Source: Hormiphora californensis (taxonomy: Eukaryota > Ctenophora > Tentaculata > Cydippida > Pleurobrachiidae). Taken from it: a DNA stretch of 64,000 nucleotides. The stretch covers positions 2,508,077 through 2,572,076 of the forward strand of contig CM035360.1 of assembly GCA_020137815.1 (NCBI GenBank), read 5' to 3'. A program made the translations under genes and the position numbers. Numbering within the stretch: the first letter of the stretch is position 1; each line of letters begins with the position of its first letter. Of this stretch, positions 37,801 through 51,300 are shown in pieces. The notes beneath the pieces were generated by a model. The model saw only the letters and a program-made list of their open reading frames with translations, was not told where the DNA came from and did no database searches.

Positions 37801-40800
37801 CCCAAATTTATCATTCTTTCCCCATGACCTCCTTTGCCTTGTTCGACCCTCTCTATCTCGCCATGACTTTCTACAATTGGTATCTAAGTTCCTGAGAACC
37901 CCAAATGTTTAATTCTTTTCCTTGAGACCGTCTCTTTTTTTCATTGATAACAAGTGAAAAAGAAACGCGGAAAATTCAGCTGAGTAGGAACCTGTGACCC
38001 AAAAAAGATATCATTAAAAGTGGCAGGAATGTGAAATCTCTAATGTACGAAACAAATACAGTCGGACCCCGAGCATCTTGGTAAATCGGGGTCCGATTGT
38101 AACAAATTTGGGACACATGGAACTAGACGATATTTCGTGCTGTATTACGCTCCAGTTGCAGATTGGAGGCTGGCTCCAGTTTCTGGCGCCAGCCTCCAGT
38201 CTGCAACTGGCGCAAGCTGGGAGAGTCCCTGTGCGCGCCAAATCTTCGTTGACTAGCAGGGTTTTCGATGTGAATTGCATGTAAAGTAGCGCGCACGGCA
38301 GTGTCAGCAGTGTCAGCAGGGGCCTGCTTCATTGTAACTAACGTCAGTCGCAAAATCTCTAACTGGACCCTAATAGTTATAGCTCCACGTGTCATGATAA
38401 TTAACACCTAATTAACACCTAATTAACACCTACCAGGCCCATCATGACCATCCGTAGCGACCCAGAAGAAGAGAATATCATGTCCAGTTTCCAGGATGTT
38501 ATTCGGGGTAAAACAGGAACATGTCCGGGTTCTTGTCAGGCCATCCCATGGTGGAGAAGGGAAGATACCAGAACTAAACCACGTGTCTAGCACATCTTCA
38601 TCTCTCTTCAGGGTCACATCTAGATTGGGATATATCTTGTTATTCTCCTTTATTACATTTGTGGGGCATTTGTGCGGGGCGCGGTATGACAGGGTCATAT
38701 CTGGATAGGATAATAATGAGGGGATAGATTGCTGCAGTTGTCCTAGATAGTATAACGAAAGATACACAAAGATACCCAAATACATCCAAAAGCTATTTCC
38801 ATTTTGGAAGATCACTTACCCTTCTCAGGGACATTGAACTTCTTCGCAGCTTTGGTCCTTGCCTCAGCCTCATTGTGAGCTGAGACCCACATTTTGTTGT
38901 CCAGATCGTCACTCTCCTTACCCGGCAGGGACACCTGTGAACAGGGTTATGGGTGGCTCACATGAAAGACTTTCCTCTCCGAACAGCGTTCGCGATATTA
39001 CAATCATGTAGCATGACAAGGTTATAACCTTGTCATGCTACATGATGGTTAATTAATATTTAGGGCTCTATAGCTGCTGTGTTGAACAATATTAGCCATT
39101 AGATTCAAGTGTGTAACAGTGGTAGGACAATATTAGGTTCCAAATTGTTGACGGGCGAGTTGTACCTTGTATGCTGGTATCTGGTGACCCCACCACAGTT
39201 GTCGAGAGATGCACCAATCTCTGCAGTCATCAAGCCACGAGTACCTGTATATGGATAATAGAGATGATAATAGATGATGATAAAAAAAAGATGATACTTA
39301 ATGGACAAGGGTAGGGAATAATGGGATGGCGGGGAAATGTAAATTGTAAGTAACGGATAAAAAATCCTAGTAAGTATTTGGTAAACCACATGCTTCGTGA
39401 ACTGGCATAGGGAGTTTTTCACCCAAAATATCGCAGGTATACAATCTTGGTTTCAGCGGAATTGTGGGCGATCGATGAACATGGCAGAAGTATTTGAAAC
39501 TAACGGGAGTTTTCCCAACAATATAACGGTGGTCATTGATCAGATCAGGAACCGACCGAATCAGGAAATACTGGTCCCTGATTGGCTGATAACTAGTCAC
39601 GTGACTTGTGTTGGTCGGTTCCTGGATCAGATATTCATTGTTGGCTGCGTGTTCGGTGTTTATTAACTTCAGGTTTGGTATTGTGTAAGTACAGTTATAC
39701 ACACACTCAAGACCTCAAGAGAGAGACAGAGACAGAGAGAGAGAGAGAGAGAGAGAAAGATGTTTTAGTTTTGTACATAACATTTTATTTGTTGAATCTA
39801 AACAACATGGCACTCGAACAAGTTCAACTGACTACAATACGCGAGGTAGGATACTAATTAAAACTATCCTTGCTGTTCGATACCTCCTCATCGCTACATT
39901 GTATGGTTCGCGGTTTAGGGCTATATTAGGGTTGAATTTCACCAAATCACCTGTACCAGAACGCGGACTGTCTGAACGCCCTTACATTTACCGCTTACTT
40001 CGCTGCGTATAACCAGGTCTCAATTCGTCAGACTTAGTTTTCATTTTGCAGGTTGAGAGACTCGATGTGTCCAGTAACTCTCTATTTGAACCGGCTGATG
40101 ACTCCCTCAAGAAGCCACTATGTGGAATACTAATGAAGGCACCTTTCTTCGACCAAAAGAATTATGAGAAGGTGAGGTAAAACAGACTGCAGCACCTGTC
40201 TGGCGCCGCCAGACACTACGCTCAGATCGGGTCGGCGCCGCCAGACACTGCGCTCAGATCGGGTCGGCGCCGCCAGACAGCCCAAGACCTGGCACAGAGT
40301 TTCACTTTTTTCATGTTTTGCCCAGCGTACGAGTTTTACTTTTGCAGGGTACAGGATTTCGCCGCAAGTGGACCATGAAAATGTTCAAGTTTGACAGTGA
40401 CAGCGGGGTGTTGTCCTACTGTGATGCAACGTCTTATCAGGTTGGTATTGAGAGGGATACTATTAGGGACTATCAGGATACTATTAGGTTCAGTATTGAG
40501 GGACAGGGATTACTGACTAGGGACTATCAGGTTCGGTATTGAGAGGGACTAGGGACTAGCTGACACAATTTTAGTAGTCAGGATTGAGAGGGACACTCAA
40601 CTGTTCTTTTCTACCTCACATCTTAGTTGAATTCTAGCTAATGCCGCGCCTCTCTTATCTATCTCATGAATTATCTATAGTACGTGGCGGCGTAGTCATG
40701 TGGAGATGCAGCATGCGTGAAATGCATGAAGGGCCCCTCCTCTACACCAGGAACCGACCGAACCAGGAAATACTGGTCCCTGATTGGCTGATAATCAGTC

Positions 40801-40939
40801 ACGTGACCTAAATAACGAGTTCTGATTGGTTGTTTACTTGTGTCGGTCGGTTCCTCCACTGCACCTTCTTTTCTGAGAAAGTATCAGCTTGATTTCCTAG
40901 TGGTGTTGTTGGCCATTCCGAGAATTGGAAGATGCTGAT

Positions 40940-40999
<60 letters not shown>

Positions 41000-43900
41000 T
41001 GTGCTAATGAATAAATTTTATTGTAAGGTTTTCTTGGTTTCTTAGCTTCAGGGGTCACTGGTAAAAAATCGGCAGATAAACTCAAATGGGGCATTGGGGC
41101 GTTGTGGAGGGGGAGGTGGCAGAGATGAGCTGCATTTTAATCTCATTAAATGATAAGTATCGGCCCAAAAATTATTACGATCCTCTCAGCCAGTTTTCTT
41201 TTTGTCCCAGATCCCCAGCTCTTATCTGATCCCCACTGCTGTTCCTGTGATTTCCTTCCCCCCAATAAAGTGGCCCCAATTCCCTTCTGATCCCCTACTA
41301 TGTTGTTCCCCTCTTATCCCGCTCTTCCCCCCCCCCCCAGAAAAGTGGCCAACTGGATGCAGCTGAACCCTCAGTCATGTTGGGCAAGTGTCAGTACTTC
41401 CATGTTAGTGCCGGGGCACTGTGTGAAAGTGATCCGGAACAGGATAACATCGAGAAGTGCCAGTTCGTGTTCAAGTGAGTAATGCCCAAATATGGTATGA
41501 AACAGTGTTATACAAGCCCAAATATGGTTTGACTCAGTGCACTGGAACACATTCCCAAATATGGTATGACCTATAATTCCCCTTATTAGGATTGATGGTT
41601 TGACGGGAGTGCACAACAAGACCCTCTTTCTTGCAACTTTTACCCCGGACGACCGCCTCAAATGGGTTACCAGGGTAACGAACTATGTGCAAAACAGGCA
41701 GCTTGAAAGGAACAAAGTTGCAGAGTATCGGAGATTAAAAAACACTGTTGCTGTACAGGTATTATTGTTACTCAGATCATGCCCCAGCTCCCCTAGATAT
41801 ACCATATCATGCCCCCTCCGCGGTACCACCCCTCGGTACACCAATGCAGGCATCATACCCCCACCTATCATCCCTCCATCTACCCCGGACCCCCATCTCT
41901 CTCCATCTACCCCCACCTCTCTCTCTCTCTCTCCATCTACCCCCACCTCTCTCTCTCTCTGCATCTACCCCACCTCTCTCTCCACCTACCCCCTCACCTA
42001 TCATGCCCTCATTTCCTACCCCCTTCCCCCACACAGGATGAGAGGATAAAGAGTTTACAAGGAGAGATGGACACCATGGTTAAACTATCCTCATACCTCA
42101 AATCTCAGGTCAGATAATACACATACATTAGGATCAAATATCAGGTCAGATCATACACATACATTAGGATTTGAAATTAGTCATAGGATTGAGGCCAAAG
42201 GTCCTGTTTAGATTATTTTGATTTGAATCAATGTAAGATTTTAGGGCGGTTATGGCTTTTAGGTCTGACACCCTTTCATAATCAACATATCCTTCTACTG
42301 CAATTGGTAACGAATTTACCCCCTCCCTTGCCAGCGCGCCTGGGAACCTGACTTTAGAGGAGTTATATTTCGTAACTAACTACTGTAACAGGTGAAGAAA
42401 TATCAACTTGTGGCCCAAAAGATGAGGGAAGATAACGAGGTGCTGCTGGAGAAATTAGAAGTGGTTTCTAAGGAGATTTCAGGGCTGCGGACGACACTGA
42501 AAGATACAAATCTCAGCTCTCTACCACTACAATCTTTAAACTTGGGGGATGGGTCGGATAGCAACTCCCTAAATCTCAATATTTCTAGTTCCCCAGAATT
42601 TGAGAGTCCAGAGGTAGGTAGCTGCTAAACAGGCCTCACAAAACCACGTGATTGGTGAGGGCAACTTCCTCAGCCCTCTATACCCCATGTTCAACTTATG
42701 TCATATCTGACGCACCATGCATGTAGAAAATAAAGTTCACGTCACATGAATTGTTTTTTAACCCAAGATTTATGTTACTCCCCCCCCCCCCCCCCATTTT
42801 ACTCAATAATATCGTGCTTCCCATTTCAGGTTGAATATTTGGAACAGTTTAGTCGGTATTTGGATGTCAAGAGGAATGACATACTACGGCGGTCAGGCAG
42901 GGCTGGAAAACGTAATAATGATCATACCCCGACCAGAACCTCAGAGCTGCTACGGAACATGGACCAGATGAAACAGCAGGGTGGGTCGTCAGCTGGTGGT
43001 GGTGGTAGTCCATCTAATGATTTGTCGGGAACAAAGCGAACAAATGTGTGAAAATATTAGGAGAGAGAGCTTGGATAGTTCGGGCAGAAAGACAGATTAT
43101 AGCGATATAATGGGCATTGTTTGATCTGAGAATTAAATGTTGCTGTTATATTTTAGTTCTGACAGTTTCAGGGATATAGGTAGTTGTCTAAATTTTATAC
43201 AAACGATAATATTGTACCAAATTTGTTGCTACAGGAAAACTTTAAAAAATCCACAAGTTCCTGTTCCTACCACTAATAGAAAGAGGTAAGGTAGCCTGAA
43301 CATGACATACATACTCACCAAATCTTGTCAAACTGGCTAGGATATAGTTTTAGATCGCCATCCTGTACTTTCTTGATAGATCGGGCTGCCATATCTTTAC
43401 AGTTAACCCACCTGTACAGGGGTGTGTTAGATTAATTGCCTTGCTCGACCCTGTTTCGATGGGTTTCTGTCTGGCGCCGCCGACCCCATCTGAGCGCACT
43501 GAGAATCAAATTGGGGTATGGCGCCGCCATACAGATGGGTTTGAACAAAACAAAGAGAACTCGACCCCCACTCCCACATTTAATATTACTGATTACACCC
43601 CCACGCCCCACACCTACCATTGAGGTTTTAGCATGGGCTCCACGATATCCTTGCTTCTATCACAAACAGGAATCACCATGTCGTGGTTCTTGCACTCTAC
43701 ATACAGGCCCATCTCCTGGATGGCACGGCGAACTGCCACTCGGGCATCAAACCGTCTCATACCGGCAAAGAGGGGCACCACCTGCAGGGGGATGGGAGAG
43801 AGGTTAAGGGCAGGGCATCGAACCGTCTCATACCGGCAAACAAGGGCACCACCTGCAAGGGGATGGGAGAGAGATTTGGGTCGGAGCTTCATCAATTATA

Positions 43901-45096
43901 TGGCGTCAATGGGGGGGGGGGGGGTCAATTCGACAACCAGACTTTTATAGGGTAGTCAGAAATAATCAATAATTAACTACCTCATTAACCCTAACAGTAT
44001 TAGTTACTAGTTAATTACCTCATTCTACTAATTAATATACCTCATTAATGAGCCCCTCATCATTGATGCACTCCACAAAAGGAATCTTGTGCCTCATTCC
44101 AACCTCGTAATCATTGAAATCATGGGCAGGAGTGATCTTGACACACCCCGTCCCAAACTCCATGTCCACAAATGTGTCACACAGTACCGGGATATCACAA
44201 TTACGGAAGGGGTGTCTCACACTCTTTCCGTGAAGGTGCTTGTATCTAGGAGAGGGGAAGCTCAGTTTGAAAACCATCCAGCCAATATAAGTACACCCTG
44301 ATTTACCGGGCAAAACCCTTTCCCCTGAGCGGCGAGCATCCCAGTAAATCGGGGTCCGACTGTATAATAATCCCACAAAACCAACCTGGTATCATCAGGG
44401 TGAACTGCCACCGCTGTATCTCCCAACATTGTTTCCAATCGTGTGGTTGCCACGGTTACCGTTTCATCTGTTGTCCCGGTAACACGGTACTTGAATTCCT
44501 CAATGATACCAACCTCAACGGGGTCAATGTAACCTGTGTGACAAAGTGGTGTTTAACCTTGGCTCCCAAAAATAATAGTTCTATTTTAGATAAATGGCAT
44601 GTTTTAGAGTTGTTCAAGTTCTGTTTTGTCTCGGCTAAGGTTTCAATTTTTATTGAAATGCAGCAGTGAGTTTCAGTGTGCGGGCGTTTCAATTGAAGTT
44701 ATTTAGCGGTGTGGCAATTACTAACCCGGTACTTTGATGAGTGTTCTTCCCTTCACTTCCACCTTGTTCACCTCAATATCCGAGATAGCACTCTTTAGTG
44801 CACAACTCCAGTTCACCAGTCGATTCTGCCTGAACAGGGCGAATAGGATTTAGAAGGGTTAGGGGGTGGCATTTGGAAAAATATGGCAAATGGTATAAAT
44901 ACCACTCGCCTGGCCCCGGTCTAAGAGAGTTCTTCTAGATTTAAAGCGGGTGTCTCACCTAAAGATGAGCCCTTTCTCGTGCATGTTCACAAAGGCTTCA
45001 TTGACGGCTGTACACATCTTCGGATCCATGGTAAAACAGGCCCTGTCCCAGTCGTAACTTCCACCCATGGCTCCTGGAGAGAGAGAAAAATAGAGG

Positions 45097-45159
<63 letters not shown>

Positions 45160-45301
45160 AGATAGGAAGAGAGTTAAGAGTTGTCATAGCTTGTTATGTT
45201 CTAACCCTCTCTTTACATTTGTAAGACAGTCTAGCTTGGCAAGTCATAGCGAGTGCCCTGAAGGACAATTTGATTGAGAGAGAGACAGAGAGAAAGAGAC
45301 T

Positions 45302-45372
<71 letters not shown>

Positions 45373-48300
45373 CTGTTGAAAAGTGAGACAAATTCAGTTT
45401 CCGGGTGAATGGTTAGATAGTGACTAACTTTTCTACACGAGGTATAATATCATGATAAATGTCATTTATACGTCGGCCTCGTGGCCTAATGGCTAAGGCG
45501 TCTGACTTCGAATCAGAAGATTGGGGGTTCGAGTCCCTTCGGGGTCGCTGACATTTTGCATATTTTACCCCCCTTTTTGTCGACAAAGGCTGCTTCAAGT
45601 TTATTAAATTTATTAATTAATTAACTTTAATTCAAATCTCTAGGGCTAGTACGTACGGAGTTGTTTATAAATGTATGCTTCTTTCTCTGTCTTCCATTGC
45701 ATGGCCAGATTTTTAAACTCTTCTCTCCCAATGTCGTGTCGGCTTTGGCCTGTATTCTTTTTCAACTGTTTCTCTACAACCACCTAAACATAGATTTAAA
45801 TTACACTTCGAAATAATCAATTGATTGTAGAGAGAACGATAGATTATTTTATGAAGGAGTACCTGAGTAGCGATCCCTGCGTGGTCACAACCGGGAACCA
45901 GTAATGTCGTCTTCCCTTCCATTCTATTGTATCTGATGAACACATAGCCATGATTAGAACTCGTAACACTAAATTAGGTCATAATACCAGTACAATAATA
46001 CCAAATTAGGTCATAAGTTAACACCATTATTACCTTCAAAAAGTACACTCATACCTTATTAGAGCATCTTCGATGGCGTTAGTTAGGGCATGACCAATAT
46101 GAAGAACTCCAGTTACGTTGGGTGGGGGAATGATTATCGTATAGGTCCCCTTAGGATCTGAAAGTAGTGGTGGGCTTAGAAATCAGGGGGGATGAGAAAC
46201 CAGGAGGTTGGGATGAGCTCTCTCGCTCTTGTATCACAAGTGTGAAGAAGAAGAAGACGAAGAAGAAGTTCAAGAAGAAGAAGAAGAAGTGTGACATCTC
46301 ATTTGCATTACAAGTTGTAATGCCATTGAGATGTCACGCATACATAATTGGTAATAATTGATCTAATTTTAACTCTTTTGAAAATAGAGTGTATTATTGA
46401 AGGAATACAAGAATGACGATTGATGAACTATCATCGAGTTACCAAAGTTAGGTATGACTTGATGGGCGCCTAACAAATATGGGGACTGCAGGTCGCAGGA
46501 GCTAGAGAAGGGCGTGTTTAATCTAGTGAGTGACTGAATGTTTGACAGGGAGAGGGTGAGGACAAAAAGTTAGAGAGAGAGAGATTCATAAATCCGATTA
46601 ACTCTCAATCAGGAATCACGAGCTTTTTAATTTCTCTCAGCTCTAGTCTCCCTCTCTCTCCCAACCAACATAAACCCATACTCCAGTTCATTTACTGATA
46701 AGAGATGATCATGATGTTGTTATTATTTGTTTTGACCTTCCTCCTCCCATCCTCTGCTGCCTTGCTTCCTGTACCATTTGAGGTTGGAATAGTTGCTAAA
46801 ATAGGGCGAAATGTGTTCCAGTCAGTGGCAGATAGCACGTTGGGAGAGGCAGCGGACAGAATTAGGGTAGGTCATGATTTTGGATGGGAGCCAACTTACT
46901 GATAAACAGAATGTGATACACATCTCATGTCACTTCTACAATAATTATGTGTTACACTGAAGTCTGAAATACATATATGTATCTTCATGACCAATTGTGC
47001 CAAATCCCTGCCAAAACATGCTCAGACGTTGTCGATATCCGGGGAGAGGGTGTATAAGGGAGTGACGGCCCGGTGGTGGGATGTGAAGAGTAGCCTTGTT
47101 CATTTTGAACCAGCCAGTATTCAGATGACACAGGGAGAAAACGAGGAAACTATCAAGGTACACAAGCCACCACAGTCGGACCCCGATTTACCGGAACCCC
47201 GAATCACCGGTAAATCGGGGTCCGACTGTATAATATCCTACTCAGAATATCAGTTGCTCATGTGGAACAATATATTGCCCATTCGGATGTTTTTTACAAC
47301 ATTGAAGGAACTTTTGAATCTAAAGCAGCGCCATGATTCGGGTTGATGTTGGTATCCGAGGTACCCCCCCCCCCTCTGTACCATCTCACTTCTCAGGTTG
47401 ATGTTGGTATCCAAGGTAACCCCCCTCTACCATCTCACTTCTCAGGTTGATGTTGGTATCCAAGGTAACCCCCCTGTACCATCTCACTTCTCAGGTTGAT
47501 GTTGGTATCCGAGGTACCCCCCCCCTCTGTACCATCTCACTTCTCAGGTTGATGTTGGTATCCAAGGTAACCCCCCTGTACCATCTCACTTCTCAGGTTG
47601 ATGTTGGTATCCAAGGTAACCCCCCTGTACCATCTCACTTATCAGGTTGATGTTGGTATCCAAGGTAACCCCCCTCTACCATCTCACTTCTCAGGTTGAT
47701 GTTGGTATCCAAGGTAACCCCCCTCTACCATCTCACTTCTCAGGTTGATGTTGGTATCCAAGGTACCCCCCCCCCCGCCCTGTACCATCTCACTAATCAG
47801 GTTGATGTTGGTATCCAAGGTAACCCCCCTGTACCATCTCACTTCTCAGGTTGATGTTGGTATCCAAGGTACCCCCCCCTGTACCATCTCACTTATCAGG
47901 TTGATGTTGGTATCCAAGGTAACCCCCCTGTACCATCTCACTTATCAGGTTGATGTTGGTATCCAAGGTAACCCCCCTGTATCATCTCACTTATCAGGTT
48001 GATGTTGGTATCCAAGGTAACCCCCCCCCTGTACTACATTTTAGGTTGATGTTGGTATCCAAGGTAACCCCCCCTGTACTACATTTTAGGTTGATGTTGG
48101 TATCCGGGGTAACCTGGTAGCAGTTGGTAGCTGGACCGCGTGGAAGAAGGTGTGGTTGCTAGGGAAACTGCAGGCATCTGGGGATATTACTGCCAGACTT
48201 AGCGGATTCTCCACTTCTACAGTCATCGCCATAGGTACATGTACACTCACTCTTCGAACCAGGATCTCTCTCATACATGATCAGAGACCTGTTTAGTGGG

Positions 48301-51300
48301 GTTGGACAAACTCTTTGAGAGAGCTGTGCTTTATGATCTAACTCTGATGGCCACGTAGGGTCGAGTAAGGCAACATGAGAACTGTTACCTCCAAAGCTAA
48401 CAAAACTCCCCCAGGTCGAGTTGAGGGTGTGGAGAATGGAATCCAGTTCGTACACCAGCCAGAGCACTGTACCCTCAGTGCATCAGACCTTTCCATCAAG
48501 TTTACTGGATCAAAACTCCGTTACCTCCTGGATTTTGTTGCCTGGTGAGTGCCATTACTTTAGAAAACTGAGTACGTTTTAGTTGATTAGGGAACCTGAT
48601 TGCTAGTCAGTTTTCAGTAGGAAGGGTCTATTTGATTGCTGGTCAGTACTGAGCATTTGTTTACCATATATAGGAAGGGTAGAATTTGTCGCCGATTTGT
48701 CGCGTTTTATAACAGCTAGGTAGTAAAGGATCGTTGACAGGGGGTATATTGTGAAGTCGATGATAGCTGGTATATAATTTTTATTGAGCCTTTCCCGGTT
48801 CCATATCAGTACACCTGTACTGAATCTTGCGGTAATCGCTTTTTAACATCATTCTGGACCAGCCCCTGTTTTAAAGAAACTGAATGTTCCTCCACCCCTT
48901 ACCTACTCAACTGTCAGGCCAATGCTCTGACAGTTACTCAACAAATTTTCCAGGATATTTGAAGATGAGTTGATGTCCAAGCTCCGTGAAATTATCTGTG
49001 AAAGTATTGCGGAGGAGGCGGAAACGATTGCAGAAGAGTTCCAGAATGAAATCATGAACGGGAATGAGACCATCCATATGCTGGGTGAGGCACATGTCCT
49101 TATTTGGGAATACATCATGCGATGCCCATATATGGTCATTGATTAGCACATGATTTCATTCTTGTCACTAAATTATTCTGAACCTCTTCGGATGAAATCG
49201 GTGACACACCGAAACATTATTCTTTCTGAAATAAAATTACCGAGTCTAAACTCCACTTAGTATAACCCTTCCATCCAGCTCGCGTGATGACCATATATGG
49301 TTATCACGTGATTCCCTTTTTAGATACAGTCCTGGAGCTGAACAGTGACCCTTGGGTGATTACCGGCGGTAACGACTGTTTGGTGGTGGGGTTCATGGGT
49401 GAGCTGTATGGGAGTGAGAAGGAATCAGCGGTGGTGGAATCTACAACGGGACCCTTCCTTCCTGTCACCACGGCACAGAATCTCTCTGATGTTGAGGTGA
49501 ATAAAGTGGTAGGGTACTAGGGTGTCAGAGGTATTAGAAGTGAATAAAGTGGTATAGTAGGGTGGCAATTATTTGCATGATGAAATAATCCTAGAATAGT
49601 TAATCAAGGGGGAGGGGGAGGGTGGAACGACTTCAAGTATATCAGCAAAAGGTCTGAGTGAGCTATTAATATATTCTCCCCTCAGCCGATAGAGAACCGT
49701 TCTACATCCTCGTACATTACATCATCATCATCATCTGCTGGAACAACCACTGCAGCTCCTAATAACGGCAGTGATCAATTTACTACTCTCTTTGAGACAG
49801 TTGCTAGGGAACGGAGAGAGGTTGCTAGGGAACAGAAGGATGCTGCTAGGGAACAGAGAAATGCTCCTGGTAACGTGGATTGGTGCAGCACAATACCAGG
49901 TACTTTCTCCGATCCTATAAACTCTGCTAACAGTCCAACCAAGTAACCTCACATACACGTTCATACATGTGTAACAATGTTAGATTCCTACAATGTTACA
50001 GAATATTACAGTGTAACATTTTTAACATATATCTGTAACATGTCCCTAACATCATCAGGAAACAGGTTCGGTGTTACGATTATAGTAACTGAGGACATGG
50101 CGAGAAGGACGGTAGCTGCCCTCCACTCTCTACAACTAATAGACTACACTGTGGTTCACAACTTAGGAAACACTTTTGATCAGTTCTGGGGCGCCAACCA
50201 ACTGGGTAAATGATAACTATAAATTTGTGATCTATTCTCTTGATTCATAATATGGGAGCCACTGTAGGGTGATTTCCGGTGAATCTAGCGTGTTCTTGTT
50301 GAGTATTAGAGATGTAACAGAGTGTGCATGCAGTTGTCTCTCCCCGATCTCTTTCTTATTTCCCTCATATCATAGGTAACATAACGATCAAGACGCCCTC
50401 CAAGTTCCAACTAAGAAGAGTGAAGATCACCTCTCTTGAGGTACCACGGGTTTCAATCGACCAGGAGGGAATACATGTTGTCAGCAACCTCAGGTACAAG
50501 ATATTTAAATGGTTACAACCTCAGGTAGGGGGATGGAATCAGTCAGATTCGAAAGGCTGCAGGGAAGTATTATGCTACCAGTTATCACTGCAGTTTAGCA
50601 AAATATAATAATGTAGTTCTGAATGGTGAACAACAAGAGACCGGATGAGAGGTCTCGAATTTAAGTAATAGGTACGTGAGAAGGTATGTGACAGGGCACG
50701 TCACACTATGTAGGTATAAGGGTATAACGTATCACGTGACACTATGTATCTCTCTACTACAGGGCCCGTGTGTTGATGAGGAAGGGCAAGGATCTAATAA
50801 AGGGACAGGTGGATACGATAGCCAGGACCACCGCTAAAACTATCTTAGGACGAACTAATGGTAATAGACTGATGATATACTGAGATCTAAAAAGTGCACT
50901 TTTATTACGATCTGTTGGCTAAATAATATTTATGATAAACAAATATCCTACTAAATTGGTATACTGCCTAGGTTCCCGTATCCACAAAATAATACCCCTT
51001 GTGACAGTTGATGTAAATGTAACCGATGCAAGGTTACATTTTCAACCACGCACCAAACGGGTAAGTTACACTTTAAACCAAACGGGTAAGATATAAATAT
51101 TTAGCCCTGAAATAGATCAGATTCTTCTTCGGTATAGATGTTAGAGGACTCGTACCATTGGTTACCATGGAAACCAAACCTGGTTCATAGTGAGGGTCTA
51201 ACGTGTGTGATCTTCATTCAGTATAATCCCAGCTGATATATTCTTCCTAGGAAGCCCGGAGTTTTGATATGAAGGAGCATTTGATGCGAAGTTGGGCTGT

